NCBI GenBank assembly: GCA_965262255.1
Contig: OZ253505.1
Location: forward strand, 2,294,001-2,358,000
Source: JANQQC01 sp965262255
GTDB lineage: Bacteria; Pseudomonadota; Alphaproteobacteria; Caulobacterales; Hyphomonadaceae
Direction: 5' to 3'
Length of the DNA stretch: 64,000 bases
The notes beneath the pieces are model-generated. The model was not told the DNA's origin. It made no database searches and saw nothing but the letters and a program-made list of their open reading frames with translations. A program made the position numbers and the translations under genes. This document shows positions 53,037-62,325 of the stretch, piece after piece (position 1 is the first letter of the stretch; each line of letters begins with the position of its first letter).

Positions 53037-53165
53037 CGTTTTAGGTTTAATTTTCCCAAAATTTTGTATCATAGTTGCCGAGAGCGATCAGTATATCCTG
53101 AGCCTGCGCAGAGATTCGGTCAATAAGAGCCTGTCTAACAACGTCTATAGCGTTGGTTGGAACGG
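53037..53165 (-). pseudogene. 5'-truncated type B antitoxin remnant
   Basis: The minus strand reads VVRQALIDRISAQAQDILIALGNYDTKFWEN then a stop, aligning with the middle and tail of the other type B antitoxins. The N-terminal KIDEELL region is missing beyond about 53160 and no start codon remains. It precedes the type A copy at 52716 in the same B-then-A order seen elsewhere in the island. Confidence 0.7.
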
Positions 53166-53398
53166 CGCGAATTAAAAATACGATTGCTAAACATTTTCAG
53201 AACAGTAGTTCAGTTACAATCAAAATTTTGCAAGCCGCTGTAGTCATAGGAGGAACTCCAGGCGCGACCATAGACAGGGCTGATCGATGGGTGAGGCCGA
53301 TATCACACTTAATTCGGGAGCTGTTATTTTACGAGCAATCGACATGCGGGGGGTATTGGCATTTCGGATGCGTCTGTGACAGCTTCTGAGTCAGACAT

Positions 53399-54030
53399 TT
53401 GAAATTACCTGAGATTCGCAATCATCAGGGGCTTGCGATATTAAATAGCGCGGGTACAACTTTTTCCGTCAGAAGGAAACACGTTGCTAGCAGTGTTATG
53501 CTTTTGGCTACACGGATTACTTTGCTCAAAGGATTTACAAGAGCGCAGACCCGATACGAGCTCCGCATTACGAACTCTAATGACCCGTCTGGAGGAGAGT
53601 ATTTTCTAAAAAGTAAGGGCTACGGCACTGCACAGGAAGGCTCAGCAGATTATGAGCAGTCAAACACAGGTGTCTAGATAGACACTATGATCTAGCGGGA
53701 TCCGAAAATAGTTTCAGAACCATAGTTTATAGAGCTAACATTCAATACAGTGTCCTAGAAGTTGCGGTCACAGCTTTCATTGTCACTGGAACATATACTG
53801 CAAAAGGTTTTGGGATTGGTGGAACAGCGACAGTTTATAAGATAGATGGAACCTTCGTTGACACACAACCCCAATACAGTCAGGTTTCAGCGGATTTCGA
53901 AGTGGCTATCGGTATTAGAACAGTACCAGATGGTTATAAGCCAACAGCAATGCCTATCAGAACAGAGCTAGCAAGGCGATACCCAATCAATGATGAATAC
54001 ACGCTTCTGTATCGCAAGCGACTTAACTAG
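53399..54030 (+). pseudogene. Broken ORF of unknown function (frameshift near 53660)
   Basis: A plus-strand frame at 53399-53677 overlaps a second, differently phased open frame 53656-54030. The latter has no start codon but reads as sensible protein: VTGTYTAKGFGIGGTATVYK, SQVSADFEVAIGIRTVPDGY and ending NDEYTLLYRKRLN before TAG. Joined by a one-base shift they would make a beta-rich protein of over 200 residues. I do not recognise the family. It is probably an inactivated gene stranded among mobile elements. Confidence 0.45.
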
Positions 54031-54123
54031 GGTAAAGTTGACGGAGGAATTCCCGCAATGGCCAGGGGTAGTTAGTAGACTTTCAAGCAGATTCAAATTT
54101 GACATTAAGCGTTGGGGTAAGAA

Positions 54124-54387
54124 TTGAGTGTGAGAACGATTCGAACTGGTTCTATGGTCTTACTAAGTTATCTAATGATAGATTGGACTCATGGGCTATC
54201 AACTTCGCGAGAGGAACTTTCTCCAAATATTACGGGAACATTGTTAGTAGAATTTGGCCTTGGAGATGAAATAGAATTATCTCCGACATCAGCACGGTTT
54301 GGACAGACGGGTTTCAAGACTAGTTTGAGAGGTGGTGTCAAAAAACGAGATTCAACCTATCTCTCAACATGTATAGAATGGTCTTAG
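54124..54387 (+). pseudogene. Short ORF, probably a gene remnant
   Basis: Only a TTG start is available. The 87 residues include TGTLLVEFGLGDEIELSPTS and GQTGFKTSLRGGVKKRDSTY, a beta-strand-like pattern, but no family is evident. It ends 66 bases before the IS5-family element. It may be part of the same decayed gene as 53399-54030. Confidence 0.3.
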
Positions 54388-54625
54388 TCGTGTTTCTGAT
54401 TTTACGAATAGTAACATCTGATTCCAGCTATAAATGAAAGTTTCTCTCACTTAGAGGCTAAACGAAAAAGAATCTCAAATTTAGGTAAATCGGAAAATTA
54501 AGATGGTGGTTTTGGACACCGGAAGGACGAGATTTCGTCGTTTAGACTGAAAATTTCAATTTTTGAACTAATTTTTGAAAATTTGACACATGTCTCCTAT
54601 GTTTTGACTCGGTATTTGCCTCTAG

Positions 54626-55456
54626 TTATTCAGTGTTTTTTATTTTGTTAAAGTATTTCAGTTGTCGCATTATGACAGCTAGTAACAGCCAGGTAGTGGA
54701 CGAATCAATCCTTCTTTCGTGATCTTTGGCGAGTCTTCGAAAACTAGATATCCAAGCGAATGTTCGTTCAACTACCCATCGTTTTGAGACGGGGACAAAC
54801 TCTTTCGCTTCCTTGTTGCGAGGGATAACCTCGATTTTCGGAGTATCTAACTTGTCCAATTTTTCTTTCAAAACAGGTCCTGCATACCCGCCGTCAGCGA
54901 AAACGACTTCTACAGTGGGATGTTCCATTCGCACCTTGACTAGAAGTTCAACGGCTCCGTCACGATCTTGAATATTTGCCTCGTGAACCTCTCCCTCAAG
55001 CAAAAGTCCATTTGTGTCTGTGACAATATGCCGTTTTCGTCCTTTAACACATTTACCTGCGTCGTAGCCCTTCGGTCCACCGGCTTCGGTCGTTTTAACT
55101 GATTGACTGTCAATAACTCCAGCAGAGGGTTCCGCATTTCGTCCAAGAGCTCTTCTTATATCGGCAACTACTACCTTGTTGAGGTCTTTAAGATCGCTCA
55201 AATTTGCTCGAATCATGTCAAAATAGTAACGTACAGTATTGTGGGGAGGATAATCATTTGGCAGATATGTCCATGGACCGCCCCCTTTCAACATGTACAT
55301 TATGGCATCAAAAACGTCACGCATATTTACCGTGCGCGGTCGTCCTCTTCGGGAAGGTTTTGGGACTACGTCTTGGAGACTTTCCCATTCGTCGTCTGTT
55401 AAATCACTTGGATATCTCTTTTGATCTTCGGATTTCAGTTGTACCGAAGTATCGAC
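54626..55456 (-). CDS. IS5-family transposase
   Basis: The DDE transposase shows AGVIDSQSVKTTEAGGPKGY (first Asp), KGRKRHIVTDTNGLLLE, VFADGGYAG (second Asp) and SKRWVVERTFAWISSFRRL (catalytic Glu region). The first ATG, 55324, is internal: the conserved N-terminus (KRYPSDLTDDEWESLQDVVP and SRRGRPRTVNMRDVFDA) lies upstream and stays open to a stop at 55457-55459. No ATG, GTG or TTG is found in that extra part, so it either starts at CTG or has lost its start codon. Confidence 0.85.
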   Translation of the reverse strand, partial: VDTSVQLKSEDQKRYPSDLTDDEWESLQDVVPKPSRRGRPRTVNMRDVFDAIMYMLKGGGPWTYLPNDYPPHNTVRYYFDMIRANLSDLKDLNKVVVADIRRALGRNAEPSAGVIDSQSVKTTEAGGPKGYDAGKCVKGRKRHIVTDTNGLLLEGEVHEANIQDRDGAVELLVKVRMEHPTVEVVFADGGYAGPVLKEKLDKLDTPKIEVIPRNKEAKEFVPVSKRWVVERTFAWISSFRRLAKDHERRIDSSTTWLLLAVIMRQLKYFNKIKNTE

Positions 55457-55459
55457 CTA

Positions 55460-55969
55460 GATTTCGCCTAGTAAATTGTGGTTTAGCATAGGATTTTCCC
55501 TGAAACACAATTTGGTCTTATAAAGATAACTTGATGCAGAGTAAACTGAAGAATTGTCGCACCAGAAAGAAAATTAACACTTAAATCTATGTAACTATTT
55601 CCCGATATTTTACCTTTTGTTCGCTTCTCGAAAGGCAGTATCAGTTCCCAAGTGATTGTCGAAGAAATCTTCAAAATTTCAGCAGAAATCTTGATAACCT
55701 TCTGAAAACGGCACAAAATCTACATATATCATAATATTAGAGAAATAGCAATAGTTAATCCGTCCAACAAACTTATGTCATAACCAAACATAGTACTGCC
55801 CTTTACATTGAAACAACCTAATGCTTAGCACAAATTACCATTAAATTAACGTTCTCTACTATCAAATACAGAATGGAAAAGGCGCGGTTAAAGCGACTCT
55901 GTTACCTATTATTACACCAAAAATAGTAACACTTGTTTGCGGGATAAATTAGCATTTTGGAGAAATTGA
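55460..55969. other. Non-coding right arm of the IS5-family element
   Basis: About 510 AT-rich bases between the transposase and the right inverted repeat. A minus-strand frame (55483-55716) shows no domain or good start. It could be a second, decayed insertion inside the element or a passenger sequence. Confidence 0.4.
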
Positions 55970-56042
55970 TTTTTCGTTTAGCCTCTTAGAAAATTCCGGC
56001 CAGGAAAAGTCAGAGTAAAACTTCAAATCAAACTCTCGGAAT

Positions 56043-56660
56043 CTACTTGTTTAAAGAAATGCTCGTCATAACTCTATAGCAAATTTCATTGTTGTTCCGT
56101 CTTGCCAATGAGATCGGTGTAGCACCGCCGGAACGTTTTGCTTTAACATCGGCACCTGCATCTACCAAGGCTTTACAGATACCTTCGTATCCTTCGAGAG
56201 CGGCATAGTGGAGAGGTGCGTTTTTCTTCATCCCTTGAACGTTGACATCCGCACCCGCTTCAATTAGTAGCTTTACAGCATTCTCATAGCCATCTGATGA
56301 AGCATAATGCAGCGGAGTGTTACCATACTTGTCACGAACGTTCACGTTCGCTCCGTGTTCAATTAGGTACGCCACGGATTGGGTGTCTCCTAGCAGGGCG
56401 ACCCAATGAAGGGCGGATCGACGATGCCAAGATTTTGAATCTGAGTATAGTTTGCGAATGTAACGCGGAGCATTGTCTGTTGCATTTACATCTTTGTTAT
56501 GCAACCCAATACAATGTTTCAATTTTTCGAGTGAGCTATGCTCAGACTCTATCTGCATCCACTGGTAATCGGCGCAGTGGAACTGATTGACTTCGTGCGT
56601 ATTTCCTATGGGAATCACTAGCAAACATAACGCGAAAAGATAGAAAGATTTTCTAATCAT
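56043..56660 (-). CDS. Exported ankyrin-repeat protein (short)
   Basis: From ATG 56660 the protein (about 205 residues) has a signal peptide, MIRKSFYLFALCLLVIPIGN, then a Cys-containing region and at least three ankyrin repeats: RSALHWVALLGDTQSVAYLI, GNTPLHYASSDGYENAVKLL and NAPLHYAALEGYEGICKALV, each followed by GADV-type turns. It overlaps the upstream ankyrin gene by 8 bases. Ankyrin repeats bind proteins; a periplasmic or secreted binding role is inferred. Confidence 0.87.
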   Translation of the reverse strand: MIRKSFYLFALCLLVIPIGNTHEVNQFHCADYQWMQIESEHSSLEKLKHCIGLHNKDVNATDNAPRYIRKLYSDSKSWHRRSALHWVALLGDTQSVAYLIEHGANVNVRDKYGNTPLHYASSDGYENAVKLLIEAGADVNVQGMKKNAPLHYAALEGYEGICKALVDAGADVKAKRSGGATPISLARRNNNEICYRVMTSISLNK

Positions 56661-57720
56661 TGGAATCCTCGATTTTGGATTGGTTGAGTTCGTAACAGTC
56701 AAGCGAAGGTTTTATGAACATTGGGGCTATTTTGATTTGTCCGTTTTGTGTCATTGCCAAATAACAGGGTCTTTCTGCATCGGACGACCAATGCCGTTTG
56801 GTTGCCTCGATTGGCGAATCGAAAGTTTCACCTGTCCATCTAACCCATGTAGCATGGATATTCGCACCAGCCTCAACTAACAGTTTACATATTTTAGCGT
56901 CTGAATCTGAAGTGTAGTAACTTCGTCCTTCGCGGTAAGCAACAAAGTATAACGGAGTTAACCCAGCTTCCCCCATAACGGCGTTGACTTGAGCTCCAGC
57001 ATCAATTAAAATTTCGACTATATCAGCATGACCATTTACTGTTGCAATTTGTAGTGGTGTTCCATCGCTTTTGCTACATTTGTCAATGTTACTTCCCGAT
57101 TCGACTAGCAGATGCAAAATTCCATTATACCCACAAGCTGCTGCAATATGCAAAGGAGAAAAACCAAACCTTTCTTCTTTGCCTCGAAAGCGTTTACGTT
57201 GACATTCATCGCCCCATAAACTTAATGTTTTGCTGATGCTATTAACATTGGCTCCGAGGCTTATTAGCTTCCCAGTGGTAATTAGATCATTATTCTCGAC
57301 AGCATAGTGTAAAGGTGTATCCCCAAATCCAGTGCGAGCATTTATATCTGCGCCGTTACCAATCAGAATATCCATTCCCTTTAAAAAACGATTTTCGACG
57401 GCCCAATGGAGAGGAGTACCAGTTGACCCAATCCCTGGATTCAATTCCGCTCCATACTCTATGAGAAGCTGCATGAGTTGAGTGTTTCTTGACTTGGTAA
57501 TAGAGTGAAGTGCATAGTGAGATTTCGTTTTGTGGGAAAGCACACAGTGTTTTAGCAGTTTTACAATCTCGTCTTCCTGTTCTACCGGGCTCCAATCTGT
57601 AGAATCCCAGAAACTCGACTTAGTGCAATGTTCCTCGCCAAACTCATGCGCTGCAGATCCGAATGCTACCATAGTTCCGATTACAAAACTTATCAACAAT
57701 CTCCTAAACATGGTCTTCAA
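56653..57720 (-). CDS. Exported ankyrin-repeat protein (long)
   Basis: The 355-residue protein has an N-terminal signal peptide (MFRRLLISFVIGTMVAFGSA; cleavage near AHE) and about six ankyrin repeats, among them GTPLHWAVENRFLKGMDILI, GDTPLHYAVENNDLITTGKL, FSPLHIAAACGYNGILHLLV and GTPLQIATVNGHADIVEILI. It shares the H-x-F/C-xx-E-HC-like exported N-terminus with its downstream partner, so the pair probably arose by duplication. It lies downstream of purL on the same strand but with its own leader. Function unknown. Confidence 0.9.
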   Translation of the reverse strand: MKTMFRRLLISFVIGTMVAFGSAAHEFGEEHCTKSSFWDSTDWSPVEQEDEIVKLLKHCVLSHKTKSHYALHSITKSRNTQLMQLLIEYGAELNPGIGSTGTPLHWAVENRFLKGMDILIGNGADINARTGFGDTPLHYAVENNDLITTGKLISLGANVNSISKTLSLWGDECQRKRFRGKEERFGFSPLHIAAACGYNGILHLLVESGSNIDKCSKSDGTPLQIATVNGHADIVEILIDAGAQVNAVMGEAGLTPLYFVAYREGRSYYTSDSDAKICKLLVEAGANIHATWVRWTGETFDSPIEATKRHWSSDAERPCYLAMTQNGQIKIAPMFIKPSLDCYELNQSKIEDSND

Positions 57721-57752
57721 ACTTTCCTCTTGTTAAGTGTTTATCTGTTTTT

Positions 57753-60056
57753 TCAGCCACCTTCCGTCATGTAATAAGGAAGCCAGTCCTCGTATCCACT
57801 TCGCAAAGTTCCCAGATCGATTGAATCTATCGAGTTTGGGCCATAAATCGTAATTTCTTCTTCCGAATTTACTTTCCCAATTTCCACATATTCTATAGAT
57901 TTTAGCTGGTTAACATCTGTGCCTTCCCTCGGTTCAACTTCAATACTTTCCCATTTAGAAAACTGTTCTGCTGAAACTGATACGACGAAACGTGACTGTT
58001 CTTCTCCATATAAGAACGCGATCGCAGAATTACTAGTATTCGGTGGAATTTCGATCGCAGTTGTAACGTCGAACCCGCGATTTGAAGATAGTGCCAGTTC
58101 CGCCAGAGCGCATAGAACCCCACCATCCGAAACATCGTGGACGGCATTTGCAAGACCTCGTTTTATAATCTGTTGAATGAAAAGACCGTTAGATAGGACC
58201 TGATCCAAATCGACTATCGGCGGAGTTCCGATTTCTCCGTCTTCAAGTTTTAAAATTTCCTTCGCATATAATGAAGCCCCGAGGTGTCCACGCGACTTTC
58301 CGACAAGCACGATCATATCACCATCTTGGGCTTGGTTTTTGAAGTTTTTCGTGTCTACGTCCTGAATTAACCCTATGGCTCCGACCACTGGTGTCGGTGG
58401 GATGGCGACTCCATCGGTCTCGTTGTATAAGGAAACATTCCCACTTACAACAGGAAATGCTAACGCCCGGCAAGCTTCGGCCATTCCGTAAATTGCTCTC
58501 ACGAGTTGCCCCATTATTTCAGGACGTTCCGGGTTACCGAAATTCAAATTATCGGTAATAGCGATTGGATTTGCTCCTACCGCACATAGGTTGGCAAAAG
58601 CTTCGGCAATAGCTTGTTTACCGCCTTCAAAGGGATCAGCTGCAACATAGCGAGGATTACAGTCTGATGTTATCGCGAGAGCTTTATTTGTTCCATGTAC
58701 TCGAACGACTGAAGCATCACCGCAGGTCTGAGAGGAACTTAATGTGTCACCCATCACGTGTTGGTCATACTGCTCCCAAATCCAACGTTTAGAACACATG
58801 TCTGGACATGACATTAATCTATATAAGTCTAAAGTCGCTGAATAAGGACTACTCGTCTTTGAAAGTTTACGAGACTTGGGCCTAGGCTGAGATACCCATT
58901 TGCGGTCGTAATTTGGTGCGTCGTTAGCTAGTGGACTTACTGGTATGTCGCACACGACTTCACCGAACTGTTTCAATACTAATGTTTTGGTGTCGGTCGT
59001 AGTTCCAATGATCTCTGCATTCAAATCGTACTTCTTGAATATTTCTTTTGCGATGCCTTCCTTACCGGGTTGTAAAACCATCAGCATGCGTTCTTGACTT
59101 TCTGAAAGCATCAATTCGTAGGCGTTCATTCCTTCTTCACGTTGCGGAACAAGATCGAGATTCATTTCTATTCCAACACCTCCTTTGTCAGCCATCTCTA
59201 ACGAAGACGAGGTTAGTCCCGCGGCTCCCATATCTTGTATCGCTTGAATAGCGTCTGTTGCCATCAATTCTAAACAGGCTTCTATCAAAAGTTTTTCAGT
59301 GAAGGGATCACCAATTTGAACGGTTGGACGTTTTTCCTCATCTCCTTCTGCGAATTCAGCGGATGCCATGGTAGCACCGTGAATGCCGTCCCGGCCAGTC
59401 ATGGAACCTACATATAGAATAGGGCAGTTCGGTTTTGCTCCCCGGGCATAGAATATTTTGTCTTTCTCGACTAATCCGACCGCCATCACATTAACTAAAA
59501 TATTGCCGTTATACCCCTTATGAAACTGAGTTTCGCCAGCGACCGTGGGTACTCCAACGCAATTACCGTACCCTGCAATTCCCGAAACGACCCCTGCTAA
59601 CAGACTTCGAGTTTTTGGATGATCAGGAGAGCCAAATCGCAATGCGTTCACCAATGCAATTGGCCGAGCTCCCATTGTAAACACGTCACGAAGAATTCCG
59701 CCAACACCTGTGGCTGCTCCTTCTTTGGGCTCAATGAAAGAAGGATGATTGTGACTTTCCATTTTGAAAACCACAGCTTGACCATCACCAATGTCGACTA
59801 CTCCGGCGTTTTCGCCAGGACCCTGTATAACGTGTTTACCCTGAGTCGGAAATTTTGATAGATGCCTCCGGCTAGACTTGTAAGAGCAGTGTTCGGACCA
59901 CATTACGGAATAAATTCCTAACTCCACCAAGTTAGGTTTTCTACCCAGTCGCTTTACAAGCAACTCCCACTCATCTTGGTTTATTCCGTGTGCTTTTGCA
60001 TCCTCGGCTGATTGAGTTGCTTTTAGGTTATTGAGAATGGCTTTCTGATTTTCCAT
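57753..60056 (-). CDS. purL: Phosphoribosylformylglycinamidine synthase subunit PurL
   Basis: PurL is the ATP-dependent synthetase of the small FGAM synthase that also needs PurS and PurQ. LGIYSVMWSEHCSYKSSR (about 46-63) and QGPGENAGVVDIGDGQAVVFKMESHNHPS (shortened: ESHNHPS near 98) are diagnostic. GAAGLTSSSLEMADKGG lies in the middle, and the second-half repeat has NLNFGNPERPEIMG and VHDVSDGGVLCALAE. ATG 60056 is taken; an in-frame ATG at 60098 adds 14 residues not typical of the family. It is in the purine cluster but 480 bases from the deaminase gene. Confidence 0.97.
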   Translation of the reverse strand: MENQKAILNNLKATQSAEDAKAHGINQDEWELLVKRLGRKPNLVELGIYSVMWSEHCSYKSSRRHLSKFPTQGKHVIQGPGENAGVVDIGDGQAVVFKMESHNHPSFIEPKEGAATGVGGILRDVFTMGARPIALVNALRFGSPDHPKTRSLLAGVVSGIAGYGNCVGVPTVAGETQFHKGYNGNILVNVMAVGLVEKDKIFYARGAKPNCPILYVGSMTGRDGIHGATMASAEFAEGDEEKRPTVQIGDPFTEKLLIEACLELMATDAIQAIQDMGAAGLTSSSLEMADKGGVGIEMNLDLVPQREEGMNAYELMLSESQERMLMVLQPGKEGIAKEIFKKYDLNAEIIGTTTDTKTLVLKQFGEVVCDIPVSPLANDAPNYDRKWVSQPRPKSRKLSKTSSPYSATLDLYRLMSCPDMCSKRWIWEQYDQHVMGDTLSSSQTCGDASVVRVHGTNKALAITSDCNPRYVAADPFEGGKQAIAEAFANLCAVGANPIAITDNLNFGNPERPEIMGQLVRAIYGMAEACRALAFPVVSGNVSLYNETDGVAIPPTPVVGAIGLIQDVDTKNFKNQAQDGDMIVLVGKSRGHLGASLYAKEILKLEDGEIGTPPIVDLDQVLSNGLFIQQIIKRGLANAVHDVSDGGVLCALAELALSSNRGFDVTTAIEIPPNTSNSAIAFLYGEEQSRFVVSVSAEQFSKWESIEVEPREGTDVNQLKSIEYVEIGKVNSEEEITIYGPNSIDSIDLGTLRSGYEDWLPYYMTEGG

Positions 60057-60098
60057 AATGAGACTGTTCTGAAATACGTTGGTTGTCCATGAATCCAT

Positions 60099-60580
60099 AA
60101 AATTATTCTAGATTAACAAGAAAAAAATTTCTAAGGATCTAATACCACTGCAAACTAGAGAATTTTGAAAGTTCCTATTTTGTCTTGGTTATTGGTAACA
60201 GTTTAGAGCAAAAAACTTGCAAGTTAATACTATAGGAAAGCGCGGGAATTCCACAGAAAAAGCGTATCTTTAGTAAAATTTCGCCTGAAGAGTGTGAAGA
60301 TAACTTTAGACACCTTCATAACGAAATGGTTGATCGTTAATACGAACATTACAAATCCTTACAAGCAAACAAATCGTATCAATTAGAAAGTTTTAAGCTC
60401 TAACTATGTGACTGTTACACAACGACGATGAACTCTCCTGACATCCTTAGTTTATTCCAAAATGACAGCAAAAGTTTATGTTTTCGCCGCAGAAAAAGAT
60501 CAAGCATGGATTGATTCAGACTTATTCCCTTCAAATGCCAGTATTATGCAACTATCTCATTATATGTAGATGTCATTTAT
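60099..60580. other. 480-base gap between the deaminase gene and purL
   Basis: AT-rich, with no open frame of note on either strand. It presumably contains the end of the purCSQ-deaminase transcript and a promoter for purL. I found no riboswitch-like or terminator structure. Confidence 0.4.
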
Positions 60581-61612
60581 CTAGTTGACGGGCGTTATTC
60601 CAAAATCCGAAGCAACGGCATTCACTTGATCTAGGGGAACTTGTTTCTCCGAGTCGGTAAGAAACGAGCCTTCAAAACTATGACGCGCCAAAGTAACGAT
60701 CTCCTCGGGCGAGAGGTCGAGTGCTTCGGAAACAGCATTGAAGTTTTGATTGATGTAGCCACCAAAATACGCCGGGTCATCCGAGTTGACGGTGACGTGC
60801 AAGCCTAAGTCGAGCATTCGTTTGACCGGACTCTGTTTGATATCGTCAATCACGCAAAGCGAAAGATTTGACAAGGGACAATTGGTTAAAGTCATTTGAG
60901 ATTGACGCAAGTGATCAATCAAAGCTTGATCCTCAAGAGAACGGTTACCGTGGTCAACGCGGTCAACTCCTATATCAAACAGTGCCTCACTTACATATTC
61001 TGGGGGTCCTTCTTCCCCGGCATGCATGCAGAGTTTAAATCCCATCTCGCGACACTTCGCAAATAGTTTTTTGAACTTGGCTGGAGGATGACCAAGCTCT
61101 GAACTATCGAGTCCGACCCCGATAAATTTGTCGTGCCAACCTTCACTTTCTTCGAGGAGTTTGAACCCTTCCTCCTCCGACAGATGCCGAAGGAAACTCA
61201 TAATGACCTTCGAGGTAATTCCTAGGTCTTTCTCCCCATCTTTTAGCGCATTCAGAATTCCGTCCGTTACCGTACCGAAGCTAACGCCTCTTTCCGTATG
61301 TGCTTGAGGATCAAAGAAAATTTCAATGTGTTTTACATTGTCTTCTGCAACACGGCGCAGGTACGCCATGGTCAGATCGTAGAAATCTTGTTCTTTGAGC
61401 AGTACTGCCATTCCAGCGTAGTACAAATCTAGAAACTCTTGCAGGTCGTTAAAATCGTAAGCAGCTTTGGCTTCTTCCAATGTTTTGAACGGTAACGTTA
61501 CTTTGTTTCGCTCGGCGAGATGCATCATTTGTTCGGGTTCAAAACTACCTTCTATGTGAAGGTGCAATTCAGCTTTAGGTAAAGCCGCTATCAATGTTCT
61601 GTTATCGGTCAC
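60581..61612 (-). CDS. Adenine deaminase (adenosine deaminase family)
   Basis: The 343-residue enzyme belongs to the adenosine/AMP/adenine deaminase TIM-barrel family. KAELHLHIEGSFEPEQM (metal His pair, about 14-30), CMHAGEEGPPEYVSEAL (His and catalytic Glu, about 196), RVDHGNRSLED, and VTVNSDDPAYFGGYINQNF (paired Asp) are visible. The AAYDFNDLQEFLDLYYAGMA and DDPAYFGGY forms are those of bacterial adenine deaminases more than true adenosine deaminases. Start is GTG 61612, overlapping the purQ stop (GTGA). It would feed adenine into hypoxanthine salvage. Confidence 0.9.
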   Translation of the reverse strand: MTDNRTLIAALPKAELHLHIEGSFEPEQMMHLAERNKVTLPFKTLEEAKAAYDFNDLQEFLDLYYAGMAVLLKEQDFYDLTMAYLRRVAEDNVKHIEIFFDPQAHTERGVSFGTVTDGILNALKDGEKDLGITSKVIMSFLRHLSEEEGFKLLEESEGWHDKFIGVGLDSSELGHPPAKFKKLFAKCREMGFKLCMHAGEEGPPEYVSEALFDIGVDRVDHGNRSLEDQALIDHLRQSQMTLTNCPLSNLSLCVIDDIKQSPVKRMLDLGLHVTVNSDDPAYFGGYINQNFNAVSEALDLSPEEIVTLARHSFEGSFLTDSEKQVPLDQVNAVASDFGITPVN

Positions 61613-62274
61613 GTTATGGTCTCCATCAGACTAGTGAATAATTGTGTTCCATCCGAGCCGCATTCGTTCGAACCGATTGCTCGCTCGGGATGTGGCATCA
61701 TTCCAAGAATTTTCCCATTTTTGCTCAGTATACCAGCAATATTATTGGCGGAGCCGTTAGGGTTGTTCTGATATCTAAATACTACACGATTCTCGTTTTC
61801 AAGTGAAGACAGCGTCTTGTCGTCTGCGAAATAGTTACCCTCGGCATGAGCAATCGGTATACTGATATTTTTAGTGGGTGAATAGGCACATGTAAACGCT
61901 GTGTTTTCGTTTGAAATAGTGAGTTGTTGAGAATTGCATACAAATTTTAGATTGTTGTTACGAATCAGTGTTCCGGGTAAAAGTTTCATCTCGCATAAAA
62001 TTTGGAAACCATTACAAATTCCTAATAGGTAGCCCCCTCGTTCGGCGTGATCGCGAATTTGCTCAATGATTTTAGAGTTGGCTGCAATAGCACCGCATCT
62101 GAGATAGTCTCCATAAGAGAATCCACCCGGGATTACGACTAGGTCAGTGTTTGAGGGAATTTGGCCGTCTTTATGCCAGACCATTGCTGGTGATTCGCCG
62201 GTAACTTCGTGCAAGGCAACGTAAGCGTCGCGATCGCAGTTTGAACCAGGAAATACGATTACAGCAGATTTCAT
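61609..62274 (-). CDS. purQ: Phosphoribosylformylglycinamidine synthase subunit PurQ
   Basis: The glutaminase part of the FGAM synthase. It starts MKSAVIVFPGSNCDRDAYVA and has GGFSYGDYLRCGAIA, the nucleophile Cys in LLGICNGFQILCE (about residue 90) and a C-terminal GMMPHPERA His-Glu pair (about 200). The 221 residues fit the small PurQ. purS ends 51 bases upstream, and the deaminase overlaps downstream. Confidence 0.97.
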   Translation of the reverse strand: MKSAVIVFPGSNCDRDAYVALHEVTGESPAMVWHKDGQIPSNTDLVVIPGGFSYGDYLRCGAIAANSKIIEQIRDHAERGGYLLGICNGFQILCEMKLLPGTLIRNNNLKFVCNSQQLTISNENTAFTCAYSPTKNISIPIAHAEGNYFADDKTLSSLENENRVVFRYQNNPNGSANNIAGILSKNGKILGMMPHPERAIGSNECGSDGTQLFTSLMETIT

Positions 62275-62325
62275 TTTCTTGTCGGCGAAGATTATGAAGG
62301 AGGGAATGAAGGATCTACGAAGAGG

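Larger units (their letters stand above)
54454..55985 (-). mobile_element. IS5-family insertion sequence with 16-bp ends and TTA duplication
   Basis: GAGGCTAAACGAAAAA at 54454-54469 is the exact inverted repeat of 55970-55985. TTA lies directly outside both ends (54451-54453 and 55986-55988), a 3-bp T-N-A duplication typical of the IS5 family. The transposase is on the minus strand. At 1532 bases the element is longer than most of its relatives because about 525 bases without a recognisable gene lie between the transposase 5' end and the right terminus. Confidence 0.88.

Noticed and set aside
47587..53165. CRISPR-like array suggested by repeated antitoxin segments
   Set aside because: Repeats are 200-250 bases, coding and irregularly spaced; no short direct repeats with unique spacers.
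55483..55716. 77-residue minus-strand ORF in the IS5-family right arm
   Set aside because: No domain, no good start and low complexity; more likely non-coding.
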